This document shows, one piece after another, positions 1-11,670 of a stretch of DNA of 64,000 nt (position 1 is the first letter of the stretch; every line of letters starts with the position of its first letter). The translations under genes and the position numbers were made by a program. Under the pieces are notes generated by a model that ran no database searches, was not told the DNA's origin, and saw nothing but the letters and a program-made list of their open reading frames with translations. This stretch comes from Bugulina stolonifera (taxonomy: Eukaryota; Bryozoa; Gymnolaemata; Cheilostomatida; Bugulidae). The stretch covers positions 5,043,072 to 5,107,071 of the forward strand of contig OW285189.1 of the NCBI GenBank assembly GCA_935421135.1. Reading direction: 5' to 3'.

Positions 1-3000
1 GTCCTGTTCTCTCCTCTTCGTTGGATCGTTGGGGCCGTGTTGGACCGGTGGAGCTTGTATGGCTGTCCTGTTCCTCCTTACTATATTCCCTTGGTCGTTC
101 TGCACCAGGTATGATCGGGTTGACACAGGCTCTAGGACCTGTGCTGGTCTCCATTTGGTCAGCTTGTCATGGACCTGTTTGAGTAGAACTGGTTGTCCAT
201 GACTGAGCTTGTCCATTTCTCGCGTTCCCTTGTTGTATGTGTTAATCATCCTTCTCTGTCTTTCTCTTCTAGCTGCCGCTATCTCATCAAGGTCGGGTGT
301 TTGTACTTCCAGCGCTTCCGTAGGCTGTGGAACCATGGTCCTTAGTCTTCTGGAGAATAGACGTTCTGCGGGGCTTTTGAAATCTCGGTTCGGGGATGCT
401 CTCCATTCTAGTAGTGCCTTCCACGGGTCCTCAGCTGTCTTGAACATATTCTTCACGATTTTCACTGCGGATTCTGCTTTTCCGTTACTTTGTGCGTGGT
501 AGGGCGATGATGTAGTGTGTGTAAATCTCCATTCCGCAGCAAATTCTCTGAATTTGGTACTGACATAATATGGGGCATTGTCGCTGTGGAGTGTCTGAGG
601 TATCCCATGGCGTGCAAATATCTCTTTGCATGCTTCAACTATTGTGGTTGCAGCCTCGTCCCGCAATCTGGTCACTTCGATGAAGTCCGACATGTAGTCT
701 ACTAGTATCAAGTATGGTACTCCTCTGTGGTACATCACGTCCGTTCCTACTTTGCTGAATTGCTGAGTGGGTACCTCATGTGTCATTAGTGGTTCTTTTC
801 TGTTGACTGGCTTGTTCATCTGACAGGCGATGCATTGGCTTGCTGTCGCATGTAGTTCTTCCTGCATATTTGGCCAATAAAGGATGTCTCTCGCTCTCAT
901 AAGCATGGTCTCAGCTCCCTGATGTGCCCCGTGCAATGCTTGGGCTATCTCTTTTATCATGTTCGTTGGAATCACTAGTCTCGTTCCTTTGTATATCAGG
1001 CCATCTCTTTCTGCTAATTCATCCCGGAATGTCCAGTAGTCTTTCATGCTGTGATCACACTTGCTTCTTCTCTCTGGCCAGCCGTGGGAGATCATCCTTC
1101 GGAGTAAGTTGTATGTTTCATCTTCAGCACCATATGCTCGAGTTCTATCCAATCGTTCGTCTGACATATCTGTAAATTGGGTGTGTGTAGTGTCATCTAT
1201 CTCAGCTAGAAACACCTCTATTTTGGTCTTATGCTGATCTCCTGTTGGGTTTGCTTCTGTTACAGGGGCTCTCGATAGCATGTCAGCCACCACTTGTTCT
1301 TTTCCTGGCTTATATTCCAAGTTGAACCCATATCTCTGTAGTGAAAGCAACATCTTCTGTAATCTGAGCGGAGATTTCTCCATTTCCTTCTTGAATATTG
1401 ACTCTAAAGGGCGGTGGTCCGAGTAGACTTGGAGGTCTGATTTCCCATAAATGTACTGGTCGAATTTGCTGCACGCGAATATGACTGCTAGACATTCTAA
1501 TTCCATTGGGTGATATTTCTCCTCCGTATCAGTTAGTGTTCTTGAGGCAAAGCATATTGGTTTCCCTTCTTGTGTCAGCACTGCGCCTAGCCCTTTTGTG
1601 CTGGCGTCACATTCTATGACTGCCGCTTTGTTTGGATCGTAGTACCTCAGTAGGGTATCCTCACTAATCGCCTCCTTTAACGCCAGGAAACTTTTTCTTT
1701 GTTCTTCTCCCAACTCAAAGTTGTCTTCGTTTATCTCCTTGGTCGCCTCCCTTAGCTCGTCAGCCAGCGCTGACAGGTTGGGGACAAACTTTGCTAAGTA
1801 ATTCGCTGTCCCGAGAAATCTCTTAACTCCTGTAGCATCTGTTGGTTCAGGCATATCTTTTAATCCCTGTACTTTGGCTGGGTCAGGTTTCACTCCGTCG
1901 GTGGTCAGTACGTGTCCCATATATCTGATTTCAGTTAGATGTAGCTTCATTTTTTCTTTGTTTATTCTGACTCCCTTCTCTCGGATGCGCTCCATCAGCT
2001 CCAGCAGCTTGTTGTCGTGATCTAGTCTGGCCTCATCCTCCGTCTCCCCAACACCATACACCAGTATATCGTCGGCAATGACCTCAACACCATCTAGACC
2101 ATCCAAGACCATGTGTAGCCTCCTCTGGTATTCTTCTCCGCTTGATGATAAACCAAAGGGAAGGCGATTCCAGCAATATCTGCCTAAGGGTGTCCAGAAG
2201 GTTGTGAGTTTTCTAGATTCCTCTGCCAGTTTCACTTGAAAGAAACCGTCTTTGGCGTCTAGCAGTGAGAAACATTTCGCTTTGGTTAGTTTTGGCAATA
2301 CATCTTCCAATGTCGGGATGGGGTAATGGTTTCTTATTATTGCTTTGTTTAGATCTTTCGGGTCAATGCATAATCTTATTGTTCCATTGGGCTTCCTGAG
2401 GGCTACCTGCGACGATATCCACTCTGTGGGTTCATCTACACGTGCGATAACACCAGCGCTTTCGAGGTCCTTTATTTTCTTTATGATATCGTCTCTCATC
2501 ATGATGGGTGTACGTCTTGGCCTATGCTGGATTGGGCTCACCGATTTGTCTATCTCAATTTTATATTCTCCAGGCATTAGTCCTAGTCCCTTGAAAGTAT
2601 CGTCGTAATTCTGGATCAACCATTCTCGCGTGACTCTTTCGCCCACCCCTACTGCATTGACTTCCTCGTCTAGTTTTATCATCCCGGCACTAAGGCATGT
2701 GTCCACTCCTATCAAGGGGTAGGGGCGGTTGTCAGTCTTGATAACCTCAAATTCCACTGGATTAGGTATTTCTTGGAACTTGATGCATGCTTTTCCACTG
2801 CTTGGCATCTCACCTCCATCATACGTGGTCAGCACCACTTGGCTTGGCTCCAATTCGGGACTTCCTAGTCTCTTGTAGTCATGGAATGTCATCACATTCC
2901 TTGCTGCTGCCGTATCCAACTGGTAGTTCATTCTCATGTTCTCAGTTGAAAGTTTTACTAATAACCTTTTGCCTACTCGGTTTACTGTGGGCTGATTCAT

Positions 3001-3822
3001 CACGAGTAGCTCCTCATATACCTTGTTGTCCACCTGATGCTCTGACATTGCCTGCACCTCCGCTCTAGATTCATCTGCCTTCTTCTTTCTACACGCTCGC
3101 TCAAAATGGTTCTTCTTTTGACAGTAGCGGCATGTCTCGCCATAAGCTGGGCAGTTGGACGTACCTCGTCTGTGTTTGGTCCCACAGAACCCACATTCAG
3201 GTCCTCCCGTGTCAGGTCCTTTAAATCTCTGGGGTGGTGGGTTCCTTCGTTCATAAAGCTTGTGAACCGCCTCTCCCGAGGCTCCTCCCAATTCTTTCAT
3301 GTGTGTCGAAGCAACTGCGCTCTCTCTTGCCATTTTTACTGCTAAGTCTAAGGTAAGGGGTCCTTTACATGCCTCAAGGAGTAGTTTATCCCTCAACCGT
3401 ATGTCATCCATACCTTGTACCAGTGCATGGCACGTTAAATCATCAGTGAGTGCTTCAAAGTTACATAATCTGGCTTGGGTCCTCAGTTTGGTTTCAAATT
3501 CTTCAATGGGGAGTCCATCTTGTTTCATGTTGAGTAGTCTATGTCTTGCTATGAAAGTCTCGTCCTGGGGATTACAGAATGTATCAAATGCTTGAATGAC
3601 TTTATCATAATCAACCCTATCAGTTTCATTTAGGTTGAAATTCTCATAGATGTCATTTCCTCTCGGGCCTATGGTTCTCAATAATATTGCCACCTTCACA
3701 GTCTTTGGCTTCGTGTCTTTAGCTGTTGCTACCAAAAATTGGTTAAACTCCCTCTTGAATCTTTTCCATCCTTCTGCCAAATTGCCATCCTTCAAACGTT
3801 CAGGTGCTAACAACTGCTCCAT
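1..3822 (-). CDS. Gypsy (Metaviridae) gag-pol polyprotein, truncated by window edge
   Basis: One uninterrupted reading frame of 1274 codons runs from an ATG at 3822 off the left edge. Order seen: a gag region; a CCHC zinc knuckle (C-x2-C-x4-H-x4-C, about residues 230-245) with a second Cys/His cluster just before it; an aspartic protease motif LDTAAARNV near residue 300; reverse transcriptase with ADDILVYG near residue 580; RNase H with CDAST near 735; integrase with an H-x3-H / C-x2-C zinc site near 960-1000; and the D, D, E triad (GTDVM, HSDNAPYY, NGKAE) near 1025, 1080 and 1115. The gag, PR, RT, RH, IN order is that of Gypsy elements. It has no stop or frameshift that I can see, so it may be recent. 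The protease reads DTAA where DTGA or DSGA is usual. The 3' LTR lies outside the window. Confidence 0.93.
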   Translation of the reverse strand, partial: MEQLLAPERLKDGNLAEGWKRFKREFNQFLVATAKDTKPKTVKVAILLRTIGPRGNDIYENFNLNETDRVDYDKVIQAFDTFCNPQDETFIARHRLLNMKQDGLPIEEFETKLRTQARLCNFEALTDDLTCHALVQGMDDIRLRDKLLLEACKGPLTLDLAVKMARESAVASTHMKELGGASGEAVHKLYERRNPPPQRFKGPDTGGPECGFCGTKHRRGTSNCPAYGETCRYCQKKNHFERACRKKKADESRAEVQAMSEHQVDNKVYEELLVMNQPTVNRVGKRLLVKLSTENMRMNYQLDTAAARNVMTFHDYKRLGSPELEPSQVVLTTYDGGEMPSSGKACIKFQEIPNPVEFEVIKTDNRPYPLIGVDTCLSAGMIKLDEEVNAVGVGERVTREWLIQNYDDTFKGLGLMPGEYKIEIDKSVSPIQHRPRRTPIMMRDDIIKKIKDLESAGVIARVDEPTEWISSQVALRKPNGTIRLCIDPKDLNKAIIRNHYPIPTLEDVLPKLTKAKCFSLLDAKDGFFQVKLAEESRKLTTFWTPLGRYCWNRLPFGLSSSGEEYQRRLHMVLDGLDGVEVIADDILVYGVGETEDEARLDHDNKLLELMERIREKGVRINKEKMKLHLTEIRYMGHVLTTDGVKPDPAKVQGLKDMPEPTDATGVKRFLGTANYLAKFVPNLSALADELREATKEINEDNFELGEEQRKSFLALKEAISEDTLLRYYDPNKAAVIECDASTKGLGAVLTQEGKPICFASRTLTDTEEKYHPMELECLAVIFACSKFDQYIYGKSDLQVYSDHRPLESIFKKEMEKSPLRLQKMLLSLQRYGFNLEYKPGKEQVVADMLSRAPVTEANPTGDQHKTKIEVFLAEIDDTTHTQFTDMSDERLDRTRAYGAEDETYNLLRRMISHGWPERRSKCDHSMKDYWTFRDELAERDGLIYKGTRLVIPTNMIKEIAQALHGAHQGAETMLMRARDILYWPNMQEELHATASQCIACQMNKPVNRKEPLMTHEVPTQQFSKVGTDVMYHRGVPYLILVDYMSDFIEVTRLRDEAATTIVEACKEIFARHGIPQTLHSDNAPYYVSTKFREFAAEWRFTHTTSSPYHAQSNGKAESAVKIVKNMFKTAEDPWKALLEWRASPNRDFKSPAERLFSRRLRTMVPQPTEALEVQTPDLDEIAAARRERQRRMINTYNKGTREMDKLSHGQPVLLKQVHDKLTKWRPAQVLEPVSTRSYLVQNDQGNIVRRNRTAIQAPPVQHGPNDPTKRREQD

Positions 3823-3873
3823 TATCAGCTACTTGTAGATCGTAGGTCTCCAAGTCACCAAATTCTGACACCA

Positions 3874-4030
3874 TGTAGACTGATGTAAGTGATCACTTAC
3901 CAGTTGTGTTAGTTTTCTTTCTTGCTAGGAATGTTCAGAACATCGTGGTCTTGACTGCAACCGGAAGTGGGCCAGCTTATCTTTTTAGGTCAAGGTCGCA
4001 TATCTATCAATGACGTCTACCATGTCAACA
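3874..4030 (-). repeat. Candidate short 5' LTR of the Gypsy element
   Basis: Read on the minus strand, this 157-bp block starts TGTTGACATGG and ends CAGTCTACA, giving TG...CA ends. It is followed directly by a primer-binding-site-like TGGTGTCAGAA (plus-strand positions 3863-3873), which matches the 3' end of tRNA-Leu(CAA) plus CCA. The proximal boundary is well supported by that match. The distal boundary is inferred from the TGT/ACA ends only, because the partner LTR is not in the window. Confidence 0.6.
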
Positions 4031-5617
4031 AATAATACTTCTACTGTCTAGTACACTCAAACCTACAGCACTGCAGATCGGCGACAAGTAATGCATCACA
4101 TGTGCAGGACAACAGTATGAAAACACCATTTAGCTATGGAACAGTCAACAGCGTAAAAAAATCAATTAGTTTCTTTTCTTGAGTAAAAGTTGTTTTTGGT
4201 GAATCATCAGTGCATCATCAGCGTCACAAGTAATGTGCGCATGTGAGCACCCAGGCTGACTAATGCTTGTTGTAATAATATAGCGTAAGAGTTCGAATTT
4301 TGAATTGTACATAGTGAATTCGAATTGGTTGAAGCCATTCCTCTAGTTCCACTGTAATCTTAGTATCAAGTAGGCCTGTGTTTAGTTAGGCCTATGGGCA
4401 CTCCTGATCCTTAGTAGGTTAGTCCTACTCTTGACCCTAGCCTTCATCATATCCGTTACAATTGCCTGACTTCATCTGAAAACATGCGATGCTCATGGGG
4501 CACCTTCCAGAAACTGGAGCTGTCCAGTGTAGTGTGGCTCCTATGATCGGTAATATCCATTGTTCAGATTGGAGATTTGGCTGTGGAACTCAGAAATGTA
4601 GTTTCACTTGAAAGGAAAGACATGTACAAGTTGTTTGGCATCACCATCACAGCCCTTTTATTATTAGGGAGTACCATGGCAATTTCTCGATTAATCGTGG
4701 GAAGTGAAGTGTGTGCAATTTTTACCTACCAAAAAGCGCAATTTGTAGTGTAAGCTGTAATTGCCATGCGCTAATCATCATCATTTACAATGGAGTTCTG
4801 TTGTTTATACAACCACGGCCTAGCAATGTACACAATTATTCGTAAAATGATATCAGGCCAACTTCTACAATATGGTGGAGCTGGAGATGTAACATTGTAG
4901 GTTGTAGTTGTAGTTACAACAACACTGTTTTTCAAACTAAGGACTCTAGCATGTGATTTTTCTCCCACAAGAAAAGACAGGACTGCAATGGAGGCCACAG
5001 CATTGAGTGTATTTGATAAAATTGTTGCTACACAGTGTCCACACCAAACTTATCGAATTAAACATTCCAGTTTTCATATCTGATCACTGCATCGATGGCT
5101 TATTGCTTACTTCCTGTAGCAGTCATCTGCTATTGGTCCATGTCCCTATTGATAATATTATTATCATTGTTATGCCCTTTCCTTTTAGATATGTGTTTTA
5201 TGACAGGTTGACAAGTTTTTGTCATCGTAGGAATTGACAGCGCAGCAGATTTTTGTGACATTATAATGCTGTCACACAACATTACTAGAATCTGTTGAAG
5301 GGTGGCCATCCACATATCTATACATTATCATTTCTTGAATCACTTAGTTTAAAAAATGGTGGAAAATGACACCAGTCACCAGCAGGAAATTTACATTTTG
5401 AATTGCTCTGTAGAACGAGTGAAGTCTCTACTGGTAGTCTACTGATGAGCAGTGCTATCACCATACAACTGCGTAGTCACTTCGGTTGAAAAATACTGAC
5501 TAAACACAGTTTGTTTCCCTTTATTCCATAGTTGAACATCGCGTACGGTCTGCACCAACTAAGGCTATTCGTTTAGCTAACCAGAGACCTTTACTGGAAC
5601 TATCTTATTTTTTGTAG
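4031..5617. other. Non-coding stretch upstream of the dispanin gene
   Basis: No exon could be fixed here. The first coding exon or exons and promoter of the plus-strand dispanin gene should lie in or before this stretch. The exon at 5618 starts by completing a codon, so a start exon with a GT donor must exist upstream. Several ATGs are present but none has a convincing donor in the right phase. Confidence 0.4.
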
Positions 5618-7195
5618 AAGCTGGTCAACCACCCGTGTACGACCCTCAAGGACAACCTCCCCCACCTGGCTACGCTCCACAGCAAGGTTATCCTGCCCAG
5701 TCTGGCTACGCTCCACAGCAAGGTTATCCCGCTGCTCCTGGTCAATATGGAGCCTATGCCCCACCAGGTAGTATATTAATTGAGTCACATACACAAACTG
5801 TGACCTAGTTATTATACAACTGTATTGTGTAAACACTAGAGAATAGAAGTGTATTACATATTATATAATGTGAATAGGTGATTGTCCCAGCTTTTGAGTA
5901 GCATATTGTATGAGCTCTTATTATAGAGTATAGATTATTATTATTTGCTCCAATGTGAATCACTCCATTGAGGACTAAATGTAATGCTTGTTGTTGGTCT
6001 CCAAGGACAGCAGTACCTACTGGCTGCTACAGCATTAGTTCCTCATATTTTGGATATGAACATACCGTACCTTTTACTACATATTTGAAGAAATGTTTCC
6101 AGTAAATCTACCCACCCTGATACCTCCTCAGTTACATGGCATACCAGCACACCTGGCTAATGCTGGCTAAATAGAAGAGTAAAAAAAAATAAGCACGGCA
6201 ATACTTGTACTGCTGACAATCAGTCATACCTGTGTGTAGTAGTTTCTTTACTTTATATCTGTCATTTTGGCTACCGACGAGGTTTCCATGAGGAGACCAA
6301 GGTTATAATGAGCATCTTCTAAAACTAGGCCTTTATTATTTCTTGGTTTCTTGAGTAAGGAAGTAGCATCTCTAATCACCCGCTTACAGGTCAGGTGGTG
6401 ATAGTGGCAAACCAGCCACTAACTGGTCCGCTGCCCGATGACCACTGCACCTTCTCCATCATCAACACCATCTGCTGCTGCTTCTGGATAGGCATATTTG
6501 CCATTCTCAAGTCTCAATCTGTGAGAGATGCCATTGCTAGAGGTATGGTACTTTCATGTTTGTCATGGATACAAAACCTACATCTGTTATTAATTTATAT
6601 CATAAACCTATCATAGGCAGGCATGACTATGCAACGTTTTTCTATCATAGACATACAAACAACATGTCTCATACAATCATTATGCCAACATGTATTCAAG
6701 TTTATATTTACGCTAATCCTCTACATAGTCATATAATGCTCGGTAAAGGGACATTTAAAAAAAGACAGTTCGAAACAGTGTAGATTACATTTAGATGAAC
6801 ACAAATCACAGATAATGAACTTATTTTAGTGTTCTACAAGTTAGTAGGTTAGTAGGAAAAACAAAAAGAATAATATTAACAATAGAAATTAGTTGGAGTT
6901 TGGGGTTTAGAGTTTCAAACTGGCAGTTTTCCGAATGTCCGGTTTCGAAAAGTCCTGTTTCGAACTGTCTTTTTCAAACAGTCGCAAATTCATAATGTAC
7001 ACACAGTCAATCTATTGTTTCACTGGGCTAATTTCTCCATTCCTTATTTCAGGAGATCGTGCAACTGCAGAAAGAAGTTCCGCCGAAGCTCTCAAGTTGA
7101 ATAAAATCGCCCTCGGTGTTGGAATAGCTGTGAATGTCATCTACATCGCAGCTGTGGTGGTGTATGTGTGCTTCATAGTTGGGGCGTTTTACTAG
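5618..7195 (+). CDS. CD225/dispanin family membrane protein (5' exon missing)
   Basis: Three exons with GT-AG boundaries and matching phases: 5618-5767, 6390-6542 and 7053-7195 (stop TAG). The first encodes a Pro/Gln/Tyr/Gly-rich cytosolic tail with PPGYAPQQGYP-type repeats. The second starts the CD225 domain: DDHCTFSIINTICCC, a hydrophobic re-entrant segment with three adjacent cysteines of the kind palmitoylated in family members, then SVRDAIARGD. The third carries the second membrane span, about 28 hydrophobic residues ending in GAFY. The architecture (Pro-rich tail, intramembrane helix, basic/polar loop, C-terminal TM) is that of dispanins, the family that includes IFITM and PRRT2/TUSC5-like proteins. 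Only about 148 residues are visible; the N-terminus is upstream and unresolved. The specific subfamily and any antiviral or trafficking role cannot be assigned. Confidence 0.9.
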
Positions 7196-8551
7196 AAACT
7201 AACACTAGCTACTAGAACTCCGCTACTGCTAATCATATATCTACCTAACATAATACTACTAAACTGTGATGGACATGTATAATAGTGTTGTGCTACTTCT
7301 GTCATGTGTTGTAATATTGTTTTTATTGCATTTTTTTCATCTTTTTTAGTAGTTTTTGTAAAGTTTTAAATTTTTATTTTTCCAGCATAGTATACTCACC
7401 TCTTTTTCTCAGAATTTTCACAGCATGTAATACTCTCTATAGATAAACAGATAAATGAGTGGTTATTAGTGATGCATTCTGTACATTATGTGTATTACAT
7501 AACTGTGTGTGACTATCACAAATATATCTGGTTGGCTTATATCACTTGTTTAGATGCATTTGCAATAGATCTATATACAGTCATGTGCTGTGATGTACAT
7601 ACTACATACTATATGCAACTACAAGCAGCTATTGATTTTACATGTACATGTAGAAGGAGAAACTTGGCATTGACTGATACCTCAGCCATTTTTTTGTATT
7701 GGCAAGTATTAGTATTAGTACTATATTGTATATAAATGTGTTTGTACTTGTCACCAGCTAATAGATCTCACCAATGCCAACTCCATTCTGTAAACATAAT
7801 ATGTACCACAACCATGTACTATTGTTACTGTACATACTGATAGTACAACTGTATGACCTCTGATGCATCAAGGAGATGACTCAACTTATACTTGTACTCA
7901 AAATATTTATTATACTGTATGTCTAAATCCAAAATTGACAATTTGAACCATGTGGGTGGACTTGTTTAAAATTGAGTTGTAATCATCTACAGTCTACACA
8001 CAAAACATGTAAATTTCCTTGTTATTATAGAATGCTATGTATGACCATGACACAGCAATGACAGCATGCAGTGATCCAATGCTGATGCATAATAGTAGCT
8101 AGTAGTAATTTAATTTGTGGACAGCCTTTGTCAAATTTTTCCTGTGTAGGAAGGGACAAGTGAAAGATATCGATGTCAGTATTTCCTTTTACATGCATAA
8201 AACATACATTGTATAACTATAAGTGATAAAACATATTATTGCTGCTTATCTTGTGGTGAAAGAGTTACAGGGATTTGTGTCCACGTGCTGGCATTCCTCA
8301 ATACACAACTTTCAGTTGTATGTTTAACAGTTACAGCAGGCAGGCACCTATGCTGTTCAGCATTTAATTTGTACACCATAGGGCATAGGCACCCGCACCC
8401 ATAAGCAATTGATTATAAGAAGCTATCCTCTTTTTATTAGTTCTTGAAAGGAGAGGAACAAAAATTGAGAGAGGACAACTCCTTGTTATGATCAATAGTC
8501 TGAGTGCCCATGACATAAGATTTTAACATCAGGTGAATAATAAAAAAATGT

Positions 8552-8678
8552 AATCATAATTATGTGCTCTCCATGAAACATGCCTGTGGGAAATCACTAC
8601 TGCCTTCATTATAATGGTTTATGAAGGCAGTAGCTGTTTCCCACAGGCATGTTTCATGGAGAGGGCAGCCATGATTAT
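8552..8678. repeat. Fold-back (hairpin) element
   Basis: Two nearly complementary arms of about 50 bp (8566-8608 against 8621-8663) around a loop of about 11 bp. The arm ends CTCTCCATGAAACATGCC and GGCATGTTTCATGGAGAG are exact reverse complements. Outer bases AATCAT/ATGATT extend the pairing. It looks like a small MITE or fold-back insertion. Confidence 0.8.
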
Positions 8679-9230
8679 TATGTAGTGCTCAACACCCTGT
8701 TACACACAGCAGAGGAATAAGTAGTGCAATCAACAATATGTTGAGAAGACACCTTCTGCTTCTCCTGCTTCAGTTTTAGTGTACACCAAAGGCTACCTTC
8801 AATTTCTCTGCTTGTGTTCCCAACTCTCATCGTCAGCATAAAAATCAGCCTACATGTGAATGTGTTCAATGATTTGCAGCGTAAATAAATTGTTTATAGA
8901 CTCATGTAATATTACTGTACATAGAACATTGTGATTGCGCCCTTACTCCCTATATGAGGGTTTGTCTATCGCATGTGATGTGGATGAAGAAAAATTGTAC
9001 ACAACAAGTAAGTAATCATAATATATCATGTTTTTTATTAGAAAAATAATATATCATATTCATATACAATTTGTCAGTATAACATAATAATAATACATCA
9101 GAAAGACAATATATTAACTGTCATCTAGACATACCGACATCTCACTTGCAATCTGTGGCTCATCAAAATGGATTTCCAGAAACCTTTTCAGTAGATTCAT
9201 TCTACAACATCCAACACAGTAAAGCCATTC

Positions 9231-9404
9231 TAGTTTATTGTGATATACATTGTGTATGAGCTAAAGTTTGTGATATACAGTAAACATTCTAGTATATTGT
9301 GATATACATTGTGTATGAGCTAAAGTTTGTGATATACAGTAAACATTCTAGTATATTATGATATACATTGTGTATGAGCTAAAGTTTGTGATATACAGTA
9401 AACA
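9231..9404. repeat. Minisatellite, 59-bp unit, about 3 copies
   Basis: The unit begins TAGTATATTGTGATATACAT and ends GTAAACATTC. The three copies are almost identical, differing by one or two bases, and the third is truncated. Each unit holds GTGATATACA twice. Confidence 0.9.
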
Positions 9405-9741
9405 GGCAATAACTTGTGTGACCATCAATACAAAATTCTACTCTTGGTGTTTGAAAATAAAGACGGTGAGAAGAGGGATGTCACTGGACTGTCCACTTTA
9501 TTGTTACATTGGATATTCCCATCCCAGCTATATTTCAGTTGAATCTGGGAAGTACTATTTGTTACACAAGAGTAGAATTTAGACTAAAAGAGAATTTAGA
9601 CTAAAGAGTAGAATTAAGACTGCACACACAATTCAGAGTTGTTTTCCCTTTGTACATCTATAAAATCAGGGTAAGACGATCGATACAAGTGTCTACTTGT
9701 GCTACTTCTATAATTTATCCAGATATTTGATTTTCTCTGAC

Positions 9742-9825
9742 GTATTATTGTTGTGTTGTTATCCATATATATTTTGACAACTGTCTAGTTGTCAAAATAT
9801 AAAGATGACAACACAACAATAATAC
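9742..9825. repeat. Fold-back element, 84 bp
   Basis: GTATTATTGTTGTGTTGTT at the left pairs with ACAACACAACAATAATAC at the right. An inner stem TATATTTTGACAAC pairs with GTTGTCAAAATATA around a six-base loop. Consistent with a MITE or hairpin insertion. Confidence 0.8.
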
Positions 9826-10504
9826 ATTGTTCACTACTTCTTGCCCACACAAAATATTTCCAATATACTTCACAGCCTATATATACATGTATATAAACAC
9901 AACATAGATCACACTTACCCAAACAAATCAGCAACTTAGATCTTTGACCCAAAACTTTCCAGAGTGCTTCTAGATTGACTTGGGACATTACCTGCAAAAT
10001 ATCTCATGGTGAAATGTATGCTCAGATGATAATGTAGTGCGTGAGATGCAGTGCATGTAGGTGTATGTGTATGCAATGTGCACCATGTTAGGCGCATGCT
10101 GCATGCATGCACACACACTGTGACGTGTGACAGTACTTAGAAGTTGGAGGTTAATTAAACATGCCTTAATTTCAGTCAACTACAGTATAAACAAAGTGAC
10201 AGCAGATATAATATCAAATGGAATTATCAACATGATCGCAAACAAGTGATCTGTTGATTAGTCTAAGAGAGGAGGAGAGAGTTGCATATAATAGATACCA
10301 ATGAGAGAACAGAGAGGTGAGAGACAGATTGGGTAACTTCATTACCTTTACAAAAGTTCCTAAAAATCTAGTAAAAATAAACAAGATATATAAATGGCTA
10401 GCATGTAATGTCTTGCCAAGTAATTCCGTACCTTACAGCCCGTGCAATCTATTATACATCATGCACATATATTATAGTACAAATAGATTACTAGTATACC
10501 ATAT

Positions 10505-11312
10505 TGTGATGGTACAGGACATTTGTATACGACCCCAACTCCCGGACGAAGCTCCACCGCACCCTAAGTGCCTAGTAGTTGTTACAGCGCTACTCACCTG
10601 ACACTAACATTCTCACAATTAGTGCTCGTATACTTACCTTTAACTGCATTGCATGTTCAAAGTACTTAATTACCGTCTATATACATGTCTCCATGTGTTT
10701 ATGCTCATTCCTTATTCATGTATCTTACTATATGTTGTTGTACATAGTCACATGAATGTCACTAAGTCCTTTTTTATGCCTTTTATACCCATGTACAGAG
10801 GCCCGACCTCTCAGAATCCATTGATATTCATTTTGTACATGAATTGGACCATTATAAGCAACTTTTGTAGAACCCGACCTATTTTGGGTCGGCCGTCGGG
10901 CTTCCGGCGGCCATCTTGTTGCGCAACTTCCGGACGACCACACGTCGTCTTTTCCCGACGTCACGTCGGCCGGAAGTCCTTATACTATATAAAGGGCACT
11001 GTTTTACTGTTCATTGTCTCAGTCTACACTTGGCTTTCAATAAAGACACATCTATACTTGATACAGGGACTTTCTCTTCCTTTTACTAGGTCATTCGCTT
11101 TGCGAACCGCCTATTAGGTTGAACTACTCTCTTTCACTGTATAGTCTGAAGGTCGGACTTGAGATCAGATGGGTCGTCTTTGGTAGTATTTGGGCTACTG
11201 AGACCGCTCGATCTTTCATGTAATGCGAAGTCCTATTACCACTCATAGGCACTTCATTTCTGGGTCGATAGTCGTCCAAGGACGACCGCACCAAATCACA
11301 GAAACCATTACA
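10505..11312 (+). mobile_element. Solo LTR, family A (808 bp), TSD ATAT
   Basis: Begins TGTGATGGTAC, ends AACCATTACA, and is flanked on both sides by ATAT (10501-10504 and 11313-11316). The 3' two thirds are nearly identical to the LTRs of the element at 41050-46163, including the TATATAAAG box, the CAATAAAGACAC polyadenylation signal and the U5 end. The first 250 bp (U3) are diverged and longer than in the other copies. ORFs inside it are LTR sequence, not genes. Confidence 0.9.
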
Positions 11313-11321
11313 ATATAATAC

Positions 11322-11490
11322 CAGCAGCCATGGCCTAGTGGCTACAGCTTAGGACTCTCGTGTAGGGGATCCAGGTTCGATTCCTGTAAAGGTCATTGTT
11401 GAAATTAGGAAGAGCATCCAGCCTTCTAACGCCTGCCTCGTAGTCATTCACAATACAGAGAACAGTATGGTGAAGAACCCCCCCCCCCCA
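11322..11490 (+). repeat. tRNA-derived SINE fragment
   Basis: An A-box-like TGGCCTAGTGGCTA is followed at tRNA-like spacing by a canonical B box GGTTCGATTCC, the internal RNA polymerase III promoter of tRNAs and tRNA-SINEs. Downstream, AGGAAGAGCATCCAGCC resembles the GGAAG-G-CATCC core seen in several invertebrate SINEs (recalled, not searched). It ends near a run of C. The ends cannot form an acceptor stem, so it is not a working tRNA gene. Confidence 0.75.
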
Positions 11491-11670
11491 CCACAAATTT
11501 GACAAAATGCCGACCTCTTCAGATGCTAACTTTTTGTTTGAGATTAATAATGGAAAGTAAGACCAGTACGTTATACCCTAAAACAGCATGTAGGAACCTA
11601 GCTGTAGGGTCATGAAACACATGTACTGCATTATAATACAGAGAGTAAATAGGATAAGAAGTAGATCATA

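Larger units (their letters stand above)
7196..10500. other. Non-coding stretch: dispanin 3' flank and intergenic DNA
   Basis: No convincing coding sequence. It begins with an AT- and T-rich 3' untranslated region after the dispanin stop. It contains the fold-backs at 8552-8678 and 9742-9825 and the 59-bp tandem array at 9231-9404, listed separately. Short ORFs here have no recognisable motif and no matching splice context. Confidence 0.6.

Noticed and set aside
11322..11400. Possible tRNA gene (A and B boxes present)
   Set aside because: The 5' and 3' ends do not pair into an acceptor stem, and the sequence runs on into a SINE-like body.
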